DNA of 64,000 nucleotides from NCBI GenBank assembly GCA_021234155.1, contig JAJEKV010000025.1:6783495-6847494 (forward strand), written 5' to 3'. The notes below the pieces were generated by a model that saw only the letters and a list, made by a program, of their open reading frames with translations, was not told where the DNA came from and searched no databases. The position numbers were made by a program, and so were the translations under genes. The DNA comes from Isoetes taiwanensis. Lineage: Eukaryota; Streptophyta; Lycopodiopsida; Isoetales; Isoetaceae. This document shows, piece after piece, positions 36,500 to 48,885 of the stretch (within the stretch, counting starts at the first letter, position 1; each line of letters begins with the position of its first letter).

Positions 36500-39400
36500 T
36501 TGGCAGTCGTTTCAATGGCATCATAGATATAGAACTCACCTTGTATATAGTAAGGCCGTCATACGTCAGTGGCGGTATGCGGATAGTTTGGGTCCACTAC
36601 CTTCCCAATCCCACTTGACAAGGCACGCACACGTTTGAAGTAATGATGTAGGGGGCATTTCACGCATCGGTGTCGGGTGGAAACATCGATGGCAAGCCAT
36701 GTCGGAGCTTAAGCGTGCGAGCACTCATAGGAATAGCTTGGGATATCTCTGAAAGCTTCCGGTGGTGTTGAGGTGGACTTGGTAGGTTGTAAGGAGACTT
36801 TTCTTCTTTGGTTTACGATGTCCAGATGGAGGCGGGAGGCCCTCCGGACTAGGCAAAAAGCACTCTCTTGTAAGGTGTATACCCCTTGTTGACCAAAGAA
36901 GAGGGGTGTGATGCGTGATATCCCAGGAATTAATCCTCTTCTAGGCTAAAACAGCCTCACCTTACCGCGACTATTTTAAGGTCTATTACTCGAACCATTT
37001 TTTTCTCAAAGTAGGGATAACCCCTCAATGTACCCCTCAAGCGCCTAGCGGCTCATTTATCCACCAGGAACATACAAAGCGCAACCTCATGAACTCATCC
37101 ATATATGACTAGCGGTCATATTCTTACATTTTAAATGATAAAGGTTTGATGCATTGACAACTGATAGACTACAGGAACATAATGGGATTTGAAGGCTTTA
37201 GCAAAGACCTTATAAAAGACACCTTCCTCAAATTGACCCATGAGGCGGGCCCCTTCCACCATATATGGGTAGACCAGCAAGATTTGTGGTGGCAACTTTT
37301 CCAATATCTTTCTCGGTCATGTCATCGACTTGCATTTTCATCCAACCATGATTGACATCAACTAGAACCCTAGTTTTCACGAGCTGCGACTTCACGATTC
37401 TTCCAAATACTAGTGATGGCAAAGTCCACTATTTTACGGTAATCTTTTTTCTTAGCTTTTGCATGAGTCATTACCTGGTTCTCGGAGAATTAGATGGAGT
37501 CAAGACTTAGAGATGGCATCACGAAGGACTGAACCTCTGTGATGCCCTCTTAGATCGAGGTAGGCATGGCCTTGCGAGATGCAAGTCTGGTGTGATGTTG
37601 TTGGTTGATGAAAAACCGAATCTGGTTATATTCTTGTAGTATCACGGGGTGGATTGGCTTTAGCGGATATGCACGAGCTTCGATGGTGGCTTTATAATGG
37701 TGAGCTCATGTTGGTACGTCGAGAAGGCGGTGGCACTAGTGTTGCCCATGGAGGGGATACATAGTCAGATACAAATAAAGTGGAGATAAGCATATTATGC
37801 TAGATACTATGACAAAGTAGTCTGAAGAAAACACTTGATATTGAAATACATAAAGTTACAGGCGCTAATGCCAAAAACACTCAACCGGGATTGAAAATTA
37901 CATTTTGTACAAGGGAGTTATAAAAATAGTTGATCCGTATTGGGGATAAAGGGTCCCTAAGTATCCCGGACGCTCTCCCTTACATGAACTAGCATATTTA
38001 GCCCAAGCACGGATGATCACATCTGGGCTGATAGTGAAAAGGTTAAAAGGTTGAGGTAGCGTGGTACAATTCCCAAAGGGTGGTCATGGCATCCTCAAAG
38101 GCTTCTTGTTTGAGTGCGGTCCCAATATGACTAGCCGGCCGGAGCTTGAGTTCGAGGCCAGCAGAGAGCGTAGTCGCGGAGGATAAGTAACGATTCCCAT
38201 CCTTTGTATGCATCATAGGGCACTTTAGTTACGCAGCAGCAGAATTAATATACAATTCATAAATCATCCCTTATACTTCAAAGTCCTCAGAAAGAGGAAA
38301 AGCCGAGAGCTCACTAGGAAAAACAAATGCTTGTATTAAAGAGGCATCAATTTTTTATTTTTGTACTATTTTTTTTGGATGGAATGATACATATTTATTT
38401 GTGTGAGGCATACTTAGTGATTTCATGCATCTCTAGGAGCTAGGCCCTACATCACGATCCCATTGGTGTGAAGTTCTTAAATAGTCTTGATAATGTAACC
38501 TACAGCTCAATGTCTTGTTGCAAGAGAAGCAGCCTGCGGTGGATAGCGGTGGCGATAGGGCGCCACTAAAGAGCTTCATGCTCATCCACACGGTGCTATG
38601 TCTGTCCCAAGGCCATAGGCGAAGTCGGTGCACTAGCACATAAATGAGGAGTGCGATAAAGGAAGCTTCTTGTAGGCCAGGGTGGACAAGACGCGGAGAG
38701 TTCACCATGATGCTTTGGCCTGCGGGGCGGGTCCCATGGCATAAAAAGGACACATCCTGTAGGAGGAGTGTTAAAGCGTGTGAGGTCAGCGGCGACATAC
38801 GGGTGTGGCCAGAGGTAGCAACTTCCCGTCGAGGGTTGACCTCTTCTTCCTTAAACTCTTGCTTTTTCTCCTTCATATGGTTGAGGGTTATGATAGAGAT
38901 CTTCCCTTCTTCATCAGGCTTCGGAAGGCACATCAACCATGTTGATATTTGGGACATAGGGTCCCTTGGCCGTAAAACTTCTGAGGGGGTGAGATGGGGA
39001 TCTTGAGGTATAAGATCCATGGGCCTAAGGAGTGTATCCGGCCACATTTCGATGGTTTCACGATGGAATTGGAGCAGTATTTGTACTTCTATAGGAAGCT
39101 TCGTGACGTGAAGTCGTAAAATCATCCATACAATACTCGGCTGAGTTAAGTAAAGCACTTATGCTTTAGTGTGGCCCTTCATGCCGGCCACTACATGGTA
39201 GGTACATAGGATATCCTCCAATAGGGAGGTATTCACGCCCAGTGGTAAATGACGAGGGGAGGCGGCTAACGAACTGACCGTGCCCTTACAGTCTGTGTGG
39301 CGACATCACATTTAGGCCAATTGCTTCCATAGGCGAGAATCATCCTCAGGATGTACTCATCTTCTTCCTGTCAGGTGACTCGGTACCTTGCCCTTCTCTG

Positions 39401-41689
39401 TGCTTGGTGAGAGTGTCATCCTCTACATCTTGGTCCATAAGAATGGCCGATCACGAGAGCTACTTCAAGGTACTGTTGGCCTTAAGTGTGGGACCAGCAG
39501 TGGGCTGGGCCCCCATCTAAGCTTGCGTTGAGAACATCATAGGCATAAGTGTCCCCTCCCAACATCTCCCTCACTATAGCTCTTTCTAGGTAGAGCTGGG
39601 GTGGATCCCTAAAGGAATGCATAGAGTAGCATCTCTTGAGTATAAAACTCAAGAAAGCCCACATAGTCGGGGATGGCTCTGCATGTCGTCGATGAAGTCT
39701 ACGGAGTAAAAAGTAGAGATCAAAGAAGACTTAGGAGTTCAATGCTCCTCGTCAGTCTTGATGAACAAATATTATGATCTCCTCGAATTCTTGGTGAGGA
39801 GCCAAATCTTTCGTCATAATAGTAACCCTTTTAGCATGGATAGGCGCAAAGGTTAGCATAAATAAAAGGGCTATGAGATAAGCCTCGGCTGACCTTACGT
39901 AGTGCTAATATAGCAAAGAAGTTTGGATCCTTGGTCTGTTTTAAATTCTGGGCATTCAAGACCAAGCGGCTAGAAGGGGCTGCCTTATCGAGAACTCTGT
40001 GGTCTTTTTCAGTACTTATGGATCTCCGGGTAAGGCCAGCGTACTCGGTTTGAACCGATCACGGTTTCCTAGAACCCTTGCTCTGCGGATGGTAGTAAGG
40101 CTTCTTGGAGCAAGGTTTTGCCCACGACCTTGGGTGAGGCGGTGCATGCGACCGCGGTCCTACCAGCGGCTAAAACCGCGTAGCCTTCGACACTCCCACT
40201 TGACCTTGAGCTTTTCTTTGTGTTGGCTCCCGACTTGGGCGTGGATTTCCTCGCGTGTCTCTTAATGGAGGCTTACCAGTTAATTAGGAGTCGCGTGGGG
40301 TCTCTTGCTTTCTACGTATGCAGGTTGCTAGCGTCGCGATCGATTTTCTTGACAAAGCTCCTCCACTTGCGTTGTTGCTGCGGCCCTCTACGGCTGGCCT
40401 CTTCCGCACGATGCGGCCTGACGGCCATGCTCCTCCCGCGCCGGCGTGGGGCGTGATCGCCGAAGCAATTGGCATGATAGCGGTGAAGTAGGGCGCATCT
40501 CCAAGCGGATTATGATCTATAGAAGTGCGATGTGACTTCACCCAAAGTAAAACTTCTGGGTGGCCTCATCCCATTCATAAGGGGAAGCTCAAAGGGTTCT
40601 TGATCTAGTAAGCTCTTCCATCCCCAGGTAAATATATTCTAAGGCCCAGAGCTTTGGGTCTCCCCTCTCCATCTCCCTAATATCATCTGGCGGGCTAGCT
40701 CTCGATTCTCATGACCTCTTCACGGATGGCTTCCTCCTCCCGAGGGGACCTCCACGCATACGGTGGGTAAAACTTATTGACATCATTACTTGAATGCAGT
40801 TTGTTAGACCAAAGTATAAGGCTGCTCAAGGAGGTTAAGCTTTATTAGAAGAGCACCGAGAGAGGTGGAGATAGGGTAGGGAATCTTAATTCCCGAAGTA
40901 GGCGTTGTACTAACTCATTCAAAGCCTCTAGGCTTCGGTGCAGATTAGGTGGCAAGGTGCTCTCAAGTTGGGTGAATATTTGGGCACAATGAGAGTTCTT
41001 TGGGGCTCAAGGTATCTTTAGTGCGTGCCATAATCATAGAGCGCTAGGTGAGAGGAGGTGTAAAAGGAGGCTAGGATTTGGTGATAGGCGTAGAGGCGTG
41101 ATGGAGGCAAAGAGGCGCATCAAGCTTAGTTTGGCCCAGCTATAGCGAGATGGGCTAAGCGGACTGATGTAGCCGAGCAAAGAAGCGGGCAAATAAAAAA
41201 AAAAACGTCACTTTGATTTAAAGTTCAAAAAAAAAAAAAATGAAAACCTTTTTTTAATTTATCTATTGATATCAGCATTTTATCTGATCGAGAGTAGCCG
41301 CCATGATTATCGGCCCCGTTCAAATTTGGGGGCCTTTCAGGCTTCGGCGGCGCGAGTTGACTTTTGATCTGTTTCCTTGCCCTTTTGCTATGGGATGATG
41401 ACGCCCTAGAGTGTTTGGACTATGGCCGACACGCTGGAGCAAAAAATTCGGCCATCCGAGCTACCTAGAGAAAGTTATGGCACTATGAACCTCTGGCTCC
41501 ACCATCTAGACCTAACCACTTCACTGTAGAACACTCTCTTACTCAACTAAGTCATTCCTCCCATAACTAGGTCAACTCACATGCTAACTATAGGGTTGGA
41601 ATACTTTGTAACCTAGAAAAAGTCGAGATCAACTAGCGAGTTAGGTTATGGTGGGTGCGGTGACTCGCAAGTCGTATGCGGGGAGCCTT
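36500..41689. other. Probable gag and leader of the gypsy element, not resolved
   Basis: Lies between the gypsy pol and the LTR copy at 41.69 kb, so by position it should hold gag and the leader on the minus strand. I could not identify a capsid domain or CCHC knuckle. The longest frame (38,433-39,158, minus, 241 codons) starts with GTG and shows nothing diagnostic. Poly-A runs occur at 41,191-41,240. Confidence 0.35.
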
Positions 41690-42814
41690 TGTGGCCGTTC
41701 CCGAATCTATCACGATGCTCCCATGGTAGAAATATAAATTCCGGAGTCTCTGACGACTACAATATATGATAAGGCCTTCATCATACTCGGACCACTTGGG
41801 ATAAGTAAAATGTCAAAGGGCGAAGAACGGAGGTATTGTGCGTCCCACGTCCTCTATGAAATCCTATCTGGCCGGGAAGCATACATAATACGTTAGCATA
41901 CAGCAATCATGCTAAAATAATATACCACCACGAAGGGTAGCCCATCCATCATCATCGATTGAAAGAAGGTACATTCGTCCAGCTTAACATGAACAATATA
42001 TCATAACAAGGCTACGGGGCTCGGACTCAAAGGGGTCAAGCGAGGCCAGGCCTCAAGATATGGCCAGAGACGGAGGAAGTATAACATGGCGTTAGGCGGC
42101 ATAAGACGTAATAGCTAGGGTAGTCCACTCCATCCGCCCCTCTTGTGCACACTTTGCGGATAATTTGAATCATGTTATGGCGATGCTTGTAGCCCTCCAA
42201 GAGCGCCAATCCCGGAATCACCCTACAAGACTCCTCCGGGTTACATACAGCACCGGTCGATGGCTTGGTCAGGAAGGCGTCCACTCCCCGACATGAGGGA
42301 TCTGCAGGGTGTGCTAGAGAACTACGTGCCACATCCGCGACCCCGCGCATCATATCCGACTTACTCCCCTAAATCTAAAGCGGCTCACGGCAGATTCGAG
42401 TCAGGCGTCCATAGGCACGTCTCTGCGACCAGGGGAGTGTCAGGACCTATACGGCCCACACATAGTGACAGCTATAAGCCTAGCACACTATAGGACACAA
42501 TAGTAGCTGGCGGACCCCACCAGGTTACATCATACTACGTTGTTACAGTCTTTGAACCACATCATAGCATCATTAGTTCCTTGTCATTTAGCCACGTCCT
42601 CTCACTTTGGCATGGTGTGAGTGACCTCATATTAGTTCCTTGTCATTTATCCTTTTCCTTAGTTTCTTATCATTTAGCCACTACCTTGTAAAGGCGCAGC
42701 GTGGTCACCTCGTATTAGTTCCTTGTCATTTAGCCACTTCCTCTCTCTAGTTTTCTATTTTTTAGCCACTTTACCTCTCTAGCATCCCCTCCAACCCCCC
42801 AAGGAATGCTCACA
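41690..42814 (-). repeat. LTR copy B (minus orientation) with tandem-repeat segment
   Basis: Plus-strand ends are TGTGGCCGTTCCCG at 41,690 and GGAATGCTCACA at 42,814. Homologous to copy A over about 31,246-32,100. Beyond that the two differ: copy B carries TTCCTTGTCATTTAGCCAC repeats at 42,573-42,780, which copy A lacks. It may be the 5' LTR of the gypsy element to its left, but the differing segment and the lack of a clear primer-binding site leave this open. Confidence 0.6.
42573..42780. repeat. Tandem U3-like repeats, inverted partner at 47.94 kb
   Basis: Four copies of 'TTAGTTCCTTGTCATTTAGCCAC' separated by 'CACTTTGGCATGGTGTGAGTG' or related spacers (in parts). The reverse complement of this array is found at 47,941-48,131 with the same spacers in a different order. 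Both arrays sit in the same relative place, directly 5' of family LTR sequence, so they look like a subfamily-specific U3 array. Confidence 0.7.
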
Positions 42815-42858
42815 TGTTTCTAGACCTCTCTAGGCAGCACCCAAGCTTTCTTGTCATC

Positions 42859-43231
42859 TGTGACATTCCCCAATAAATATACGATGCCCCGTCGTACATC
42901 TCATGGGAAATCCCCCATCCAGCAACATGGGCCCTCCGTCTATCCTGCACCTAAGATATCCCTGGTGCGAGAAGGGGAGACGAAGGTGTCTTGCACGCCC
43001 TTCCCCTATGGGCTCTTATAACATCGAAAGCATAACATAACGTCAGCACTAGCAATAACAATACATCCAACTACCACGAAGGGTAGCACATCCATACAAC
43101 CATAGATACATCAAAGATAATAACATATCATCAAACATATGAGCTCCTACCCAGACTCAGACTCATAAGGGAATTCGAGCGACGGTTGGACCTCAAGATA
43201 GAGTAGACCAAGATATTACAATGGCGGGGCT
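42859..43231 (-). repeat. Split solo LTR, left part (copy C)
   Basis: Starts TGTGACATTCCCC and follows copy A through 'CTACCACGAAGGGTAGCACA' and CCTCAAGATAG, then stops at 43,231 where a plus-oriented LTR begins. Sequence homologous to what should come next reappears at 48,886. Together the parts total about 1,575 bp, matching the solo LTR at 26.5 kb. Outer flanks are TCATC (left) and TCACC (right of 50,087), a 4/5 target duplication. Confidence 0.65.
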
Positions 43232-44732
43232 TGTGACGTTCCAGCATAATATATGGTATAAATATGTATAGTATACTACCATGTCACTCGTACATGTTGA
43301 CTACGATGACATGTACACGACAACCGTAAGGGTTGTACCATGGGCACAACTATTAGAACCCATTATATTGCACATGTTATGCAACATGTGAATATAACCT
43401 ATATTGCCATGTGACAATACCCCATATGAGCCATATGGCCCATTAAACCCTAACTCTAAAACGTAGGCATAAAGAGGCAGGAACCCTAAAAGTATCCACT
43501 TTTAGGATTCCAGTCTCTAAGTACCTGTTCAGACCAAGCACTTGCGCCATTCCGCCTTGCAGATGCCGCCAAGCCCGCTTTGCATAATAAATATTCCGAA
43601 CTCGTTCATCTTCAGCCCGAACATGCGCATGGATGTCTTTCGGGGAGCTCGAGCAAGTTTAGGATCAGGTAGATGGCTATTCTGTTATGCAATGCCAACT
43701 TCCAGTCTGGCATTAGGCCGAGTTAGTATGTTAGATTAGCTTTAGGGGCCCTATAGATTCTGAGATCTCAGCCTCTAACGAAGGAACCTAACCATGTATG
43801 TTTAGGTAGACATATTAGATGATTATTCTGTATTTCGGTTTATGGATGATGATGCTCTATCTCTGTGCGCACTCCTGTGTATTGGAAAGGAGGGTAGAGA
43901 CCCTGAAGCTTTAATAGATGATGGACCTAGATAGCTCATTAATTCTCAATTAATGCATTTTGTGCATAGAGCCGCTGGGCGTAGTGGTGGAGCTGAACCG
44001 GTACGACAGAGACTTGTCCGATTCTGATTGATCCTACGAATTGTGTAAGCCTCTAGGGGGAATGCTATGGGCTGAGCTAATAGTTTGCGCTGAGTGTGGG
44101 CAAGGTATGGGCTCGACACCTCTTGGGCGATCGCACGCCACCTTTAATGGAGTTGAAGTAGGAGGCAGCCCGGTAGCCCTCCTAGCCCGTCGTGGCCCGG
44201 CGTGCAACTACGGAGGAAGGTGATGCGCTCTGCTCATTGGAAACTAAGGAGATATAACCTAGTAGTAGCCCAACGACTATACTTGCGGCAGGCCTCACGG
44301 TGGAGCTCCAAGGCTTATCAGGCTATATGCACATGAGAGGCGGATGGAGTGGACTCAACCTTAATTTCTTATGCCATGATCGTGCGGTGCGTTGATTTGT
44401 GAAGCCTCAAAGCGTCAGTGTTGATCCCCATGATGAGCCTAGGTGCTGATTCAGCATGGTGATGTACTTGATGTTGTTATAGATGTTATATTTTGTGGTA
44501 GAGCTACCCTTCGAGGTATGGGCTCATGTTTGATGTGCTCTGCAACTAGGTAGGTTCAAGAGGGAGGCAAGGAATGGATGACATGCCCATTCTTCTCCAT
44601 TGGAATCTTGATACGTTAACAAGGATCTAATGTTAATTATGCTGACACCATTATTAGGCAAAGGGGCTTTGGCGGGGAGGATGAACTCAATTCTGTACAA
44701 TGGGAGCATCATTATCTGGCGAGGGCGTCATA
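43232..44732 (+). repeat. 5' LTR of the nested element
   Basis: 1,501 bp. Contains the family landmarks CTGAGTGTGGGCAAGGTATG (about 44,090), GGCGGATGGAGTGGAC (about 44,340) and an end GGGAGCATCA...GGGCGTCATA that matches the reverse complement of the left end of copy A. The primer-binding site follows after one base. Confidence 0.7.
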
Positions 44733-44733
44733 G

Positions 44734-44746
44734 TGGTATCGAGGGG
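44734..44746 (+). other. Primer-binding site (initiator Met tRNA type)
   Basis: TGGTATCGAGGGG directly after the 5' LTR resembles the usual TGGTATCAGAGC with changes. It fixes the LTR end and the plus orientation of the element. Confidence 0.55.
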
Positions 44747-45531
44747 CAATGATCTTGGAGGACTAAGATCGAGGCACTATCCATTCTCTAGAGTGATATG
44801 ATCAGATCTTGATCTCTTGGAGTTGAAATCCCAAGCATGAACCTCACGAGAAATGGGGGATTTTCCCATCCATTAGTGTAGAAGTGCCTAAGCAAAATTA
44901 GTTAACAAAGTGCCACTGGGAAGTGACTACTCACGAGAATGCCTTTAGGGCCTTAAGCCCCAAAATTGCTTCCGAGGCTCGCGCCTTGTGGTAGTGTTGA
45001 CCATAGATCACCAAAAGATATAGATAATTCGAGTAATCTGATAGCATAAGGAGGCTTAAAATCAAAATTTAAGCTAGAAAAACTTGTCATACCCTTAAGA
45101 AGGTGTCTAGAAAACATAAAATAGAGTCGAGAATAAGTGACTACTCACAGAGTGCGCCCAGGGCCTTAGCTAAAAATTAGCTCGATCTTCTGGCACACTG
45201 TGTGAGTACTTGACCTCTGAGCTGTGTCAAAATAAACCCAAAACTAAAAAGTAAGGGTGAATTCTGGCTCCACTCATTGAGTTGAGCGGGAAAATGTCCT
45301 CATATCAAACTTTAGTTCCTTTCCTTTGGCGCACTATCTGAGTGGTCAAAATTTTGAACCTTCATAACTTGAGCTAGACAGTCCAAATCGCCTGAAATTT
45401 ATTGCAATAGGACCATTAGACAATCTAGAACCCATTTATGACCTCAAATTAGGCTACAAATGATATACTCCACCTCAAAATGACCAAAATTGCTCAAACC
45501 CTAAATTTTGCTTTCCAAAATAGGGTTTGCT

Positions 45532-45540
45532 TATAAATAG
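45532..45540 (+). promoter_or_regulatory. TATA-like box in the internal leader
   Basis: TATAAATAG, about 800 bases after the 5' LTR. The same box, in a similar place after leader repeats, occurs at 61,531 and 63,460 in the related element. It might drive an internal transcript or be conserved leader sequence. Confidence 0.4.
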
Positions 45541-46157
45541 AAACAAAATTGGGACCTCGCGAGACCTTCTCTCAGCTCAAAGTTGATGCCTTACTCATGG
45601 ATAAAAGTGCTCAAGAATATTCCTTTGTTATAGTCATCTAGACCCTCAGCATAGCAACACAAGCTCAAATATTGGTACATCACCTCTCCTCATGCCAGAG
45701 GCATAAACCTGGACCTAACTCTATTGTCTTTCCAATAGAATTTGACTTAGCGACCACATTGACACTTCCTATTGCCAGGGGATCTAGACAGGAGCTAGAA
45801 TATAGAGTTGCCCAAGCCACTCCATGTGTAGAGTATTGGACCTCCCCCCCTCCAAAACTAACCTTTGCTGCTAGGATCTCAGAGTATGTTCCAAACAGTT
45901 CATGCCAAGACCACATGTCCTAATATCCATAGACTTGATGGCTATAGGTATGTCTCTATTAATACTGGCCGAGCCATTTTGCTTGCTCATAGAGCCCAAA
46001 ATGTGATAGGAGAGCCCTTCAAGTAGTCGTTTGATCTGAACCCTTGGACTCTAGGATATACGAGCGTTTGCTTTTGGAGTATGAGGCTAGAGCCACGGAA
46101 GAGCAAGAGGCACAACTTCTTGAGGATATTGAAGACCCAAACGATGTACTGACAAAT

Positions 46158-46350
46158 GAGGAGAGTGAAGCATATCCAAGAGAGCGAAGCACAATGGCAA
46201 ACACCTCTACAAACAAAACGAGTAGTACAGGCCACCATTGGCCTATCAACAATCTTCATTGAATGGAATGAGGAGAGTGACAAACAAGGGAGGAGAGTGA
46301 AAGGCTGGCCCAAAAGAGCGAAGCACAATGGCAAACACCTCTCTACAAGC
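46158..46350. repeat. Tandem duplication, about 130-bp period
   Basis: Two copies of GAGGAGAGTGAA, then AGAGCGAAGCACAATGGCAA, then ACACCTCT. The copies differ at several sites. Confidence 0.65.
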
Positions 46351-47879
46351 GAAAAGAGTAGTCTGAGCTGCTTGGCCTATCGTGATCTTCGCCGAAGGGA
46401 AGGCGATATGTTAATCATCATCGAGAACCTCACGAATGCTCCGAGCACACATTGCAGAGCTCACAATAAGAAAATATACGACCCTTCGCCAGCTTGATGC
46501 CCATGAGTTGAATGGAAGAGCATAGAGCACAGTCGCGAGAGTATGTCTAATGGGGAAACTATTAGCATCACGAGTTAGTGTTAAAAGAGCATAATCTTAA
46601 TTAGAAGCGACAATTCATAGTGACACGAGTGCATATAAATTGGAGGAAGACTACATGATCTTCGCGATCTAGCGGCTCGGTGGATGTCAAGCAACGTCAA
46701 CTTAAAAAGTGCAACAAAGAGACAGCTGCAAAACACCCAAAGTCGACCATGGCGAGCTCCCGGATCCCTTGCACGGTAGGAAACATGCTGACTTCATCGA
46801 TTTCAAAATAGGATCATGATGGAGGAAGGAGAAGACATATAATAAAGGGAGGAACATCTTGACTTGAAGGCATATAGGCATGAGGCTGAGATCAGGAGGG
46901 AGGATAATCGAGTTCAGAACAAAGAGCTCCAAATCGAGAAGTACGCAAACCCAAGGAAGGGCGACTCGATTAGCCGTGAAGTAGTTGGTCAGTGGACCCA
47001 CGACCCAAAGGGCCGGAGGAGCCAACCTAGCCAACAGCCCGGGGAACCACTCAAGAGCAGCCTTCCGGGCGATGTTATATACAGTAGAGATGATCGCACT
47101 TCGAACTACGGAGGCATCATAGCGAGGCAAAGTCAACAACATGAGTCACACTCAAAAAATTAAGCACAGGAGGAATGACACTATCTACACGCCCAATATA
47201 AATGTAGAGCTTCAAAGGCATGCAAGAGTACACAGTTACTGCAACCACCAGGTGATCTTACTCAAGCGATCAATGGCACCATACATCTTCAACCTTGCAA
47301 CGACACTGCATGTAGGGACGCCAAGCAATCATCGCACTCCACATAATAGGTAAACTTACGTGGAGGAGGTTCTACCAGGGAGGCGTTCTTGTGACTTGGA
47401 TAGGCAACCTCGAGATGGGACATGAAAGGTCAAGCTATAGTAGTAGCACCTCAAAGAGCAGGAGCCAGCTTGAGCGAGGAATATGCAGCAAAACCGAAGA
47501 ATCAAATGCAATAGGAGGAGGAAAAATCCGAAAGGAATATAAACATTTAGTATATCCTCGTAGGTAATACGAAAAAGTGGATGAATTAAAATCCTAATAT
47601 AATTGTATATATGGCTATTGTATATCTTGGGTTCTCACACATATAGTGTAGAAACACAAGTTTAGAGTCATTCTTTAGGGGTTTAGCTGTTTAAATCGAG
47701 AGTCTCCATCGCTTTGACTGCCAAAGGATGAAGCAAAGAAGCATAGCTATAGCCCAAGGTCAAGTTCTCGAATGGAAGAGCAAGTACAAGGGAGAAATTG
47801 CCAGAGGCCAAGCAAAGCTTTGACTCCAAACACTTCAGGAAGCGGCCTCAAGTAGAAGACCGCTCGTCCAACACAATGT

Positions 47880-48885
47880 CAGGATAAGATGAGAGACAAC
47901 GTTGGTCATGTCAAGTTCATGACAACACCGGTCTCTAAACTTGAGAGAGGAAGTGGCTAAATGACAAGGAACTAATACGAGGTCACTCACGCTGCGCCTT
48001 CTCAAGGAGGTGGCTAAATGACAAGGAACTAATATGAGGTCACTCACACCATGCCAAAGTGAGAGGAAGTGACTAAATGCCAAGGAACTAAGGAAAAAGA
48101 TAAATGACAAGGAACTAATATGCGGTCACTCACACCACCCCTTTGGCATGTTGGAAGATTTTAGACATGTGGACCAGGCCTAATAATTTGCCACTGAGTG
48201 TGGGCAAGGTATGGGCTAGACACCTCTTGGGTGATGCGTCACCTTCAATGGAGTTGAACCTGGGAGCCCGGCGGTGGCTCTCTAGCACTTTATGTGGCAT
48301 GCATCGCCACGGAGGAGAGTGATGCGCGCTCTGCCTCATCGGCTGGGAGGGGAGATGCTGGCCGGTAAGTAACCTTTGGCTATGCACGCGGCAAGATATG
48401 GATTAGGAAGCTCAAGACTTATCAACCTATATACGCAAAGGAAGTATACACGGGGAGAATGGAGTGGAACTACCAATAGCCATGTTCTTATGCAGTAAAT
48501 CATTTGCCCGAGTGCAATGCGCATTGTGTGCAGAGGCCCCAAGCCATCCCGGTCGATCTCCATGAGTCACGGAGCCACAGGTAGGATTCCGTTATGTTGA
48601 TGTTAGATGTTATTTATTCTGAGATGTTATATTATGGTGACCACCCTTGAGAGTGGATATACCATGTTTTCTTTGATGTTATGTGCTCATGTTTGATGTG
48701 CTTACTGCTGACTATGTAGGTCAGGGAGCGGGGATGAATGACACATCCATTCTTCCTATTGGATTCTAATGCGTTAGCAAAGATTTGATGTTAGGTGGAC
48801 GTACTCATGTGTCGGCAAAGGCGTTGATGATAGAAGACTCCGGTTACGTATGATGGACATGTGCTCTGAGAGGATGTCACCGGTA
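47880..48885 (+). repeat. LTR copy D, 3' end of the nested element
   Basis: Carries the tandem array at 47,941-48,131, then ACTGAGTGTGGGCAAGGTATG (about 48,194) and GAATGGAGTGGAACTACC (about 48,465), and ends GAGGATGTCACCGGTA. It is shorter than the 5' LTR and has the array that the 5' LTR lacks, so either the LTRs diverged by insertion and loss or this copy came from another subfamily member. Confidence 0.55.
47941..48131. repeat. Tandem U3-like repeats, inverse of the 42.6-kb array
   Basis: Units of GTGGCTAAATGACAAGGAAC, then TAATATGAGGTCACTCAC, with spacers ACCATGCCAAAGTGAGAGGA and CGCTGCGCCTT. Reverse complement of the array at 42,573-42,780. Confidence 0.7.

Larger units (their letters stand above)
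44750..47880 (+). other. Internal region of the nested element, no pol
   Basis: Begins with two related leader units that share 'AAGTGACTACTCAC' and 'AGGGCCTTA' (about 44,925 and 45,138), then the TATA-like box, then short acidic or basic frames (45,672-45,923; 46,044-46,262; 46,864-47,163). None matches a known gag by eye. A local duplication with AGCGAAGCACAATGGCAAAC lies at about 46,158-46,350. Confidence 0.4.
43232..48885 (+). mobile_element. Non-autonomous LTR element, 5.65 kb, nested in a solo LTR
   Basis: 5' LTR 43,232-44,732 (TGTGACGTTCC ... GCGTCATA), primer-binding site at 44,734, internal DNA to about 47.88 kb, and a 3' LTR-like copy ending at 48,885. Flanks are GGGCT (left) and CGGCT (right), a 4/5 target duplication. 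Removing the element restores continuous LTR sequence across the junction (GGCGGGGCT | ATAAACAGCC versus GGTGGCATAAGACAATGG in copy A). No protease, RT or integrase motif is present inside, so it is non-autonomous or stripped. Confidence 0.6.

Noticed and set aside
38433..39158. 241-codon open frame on the minus strand
   Set aside because: Starts with GTG, not ATG, and has no recognisable domain. It lies where a decayed gag would be; not called as a gene.
46864..47000. EIRR...KELQIEKY...SREVVGQ resembling H3 helices
   Set aside because: Spacing does not fit H3 and the later motifs are absent.
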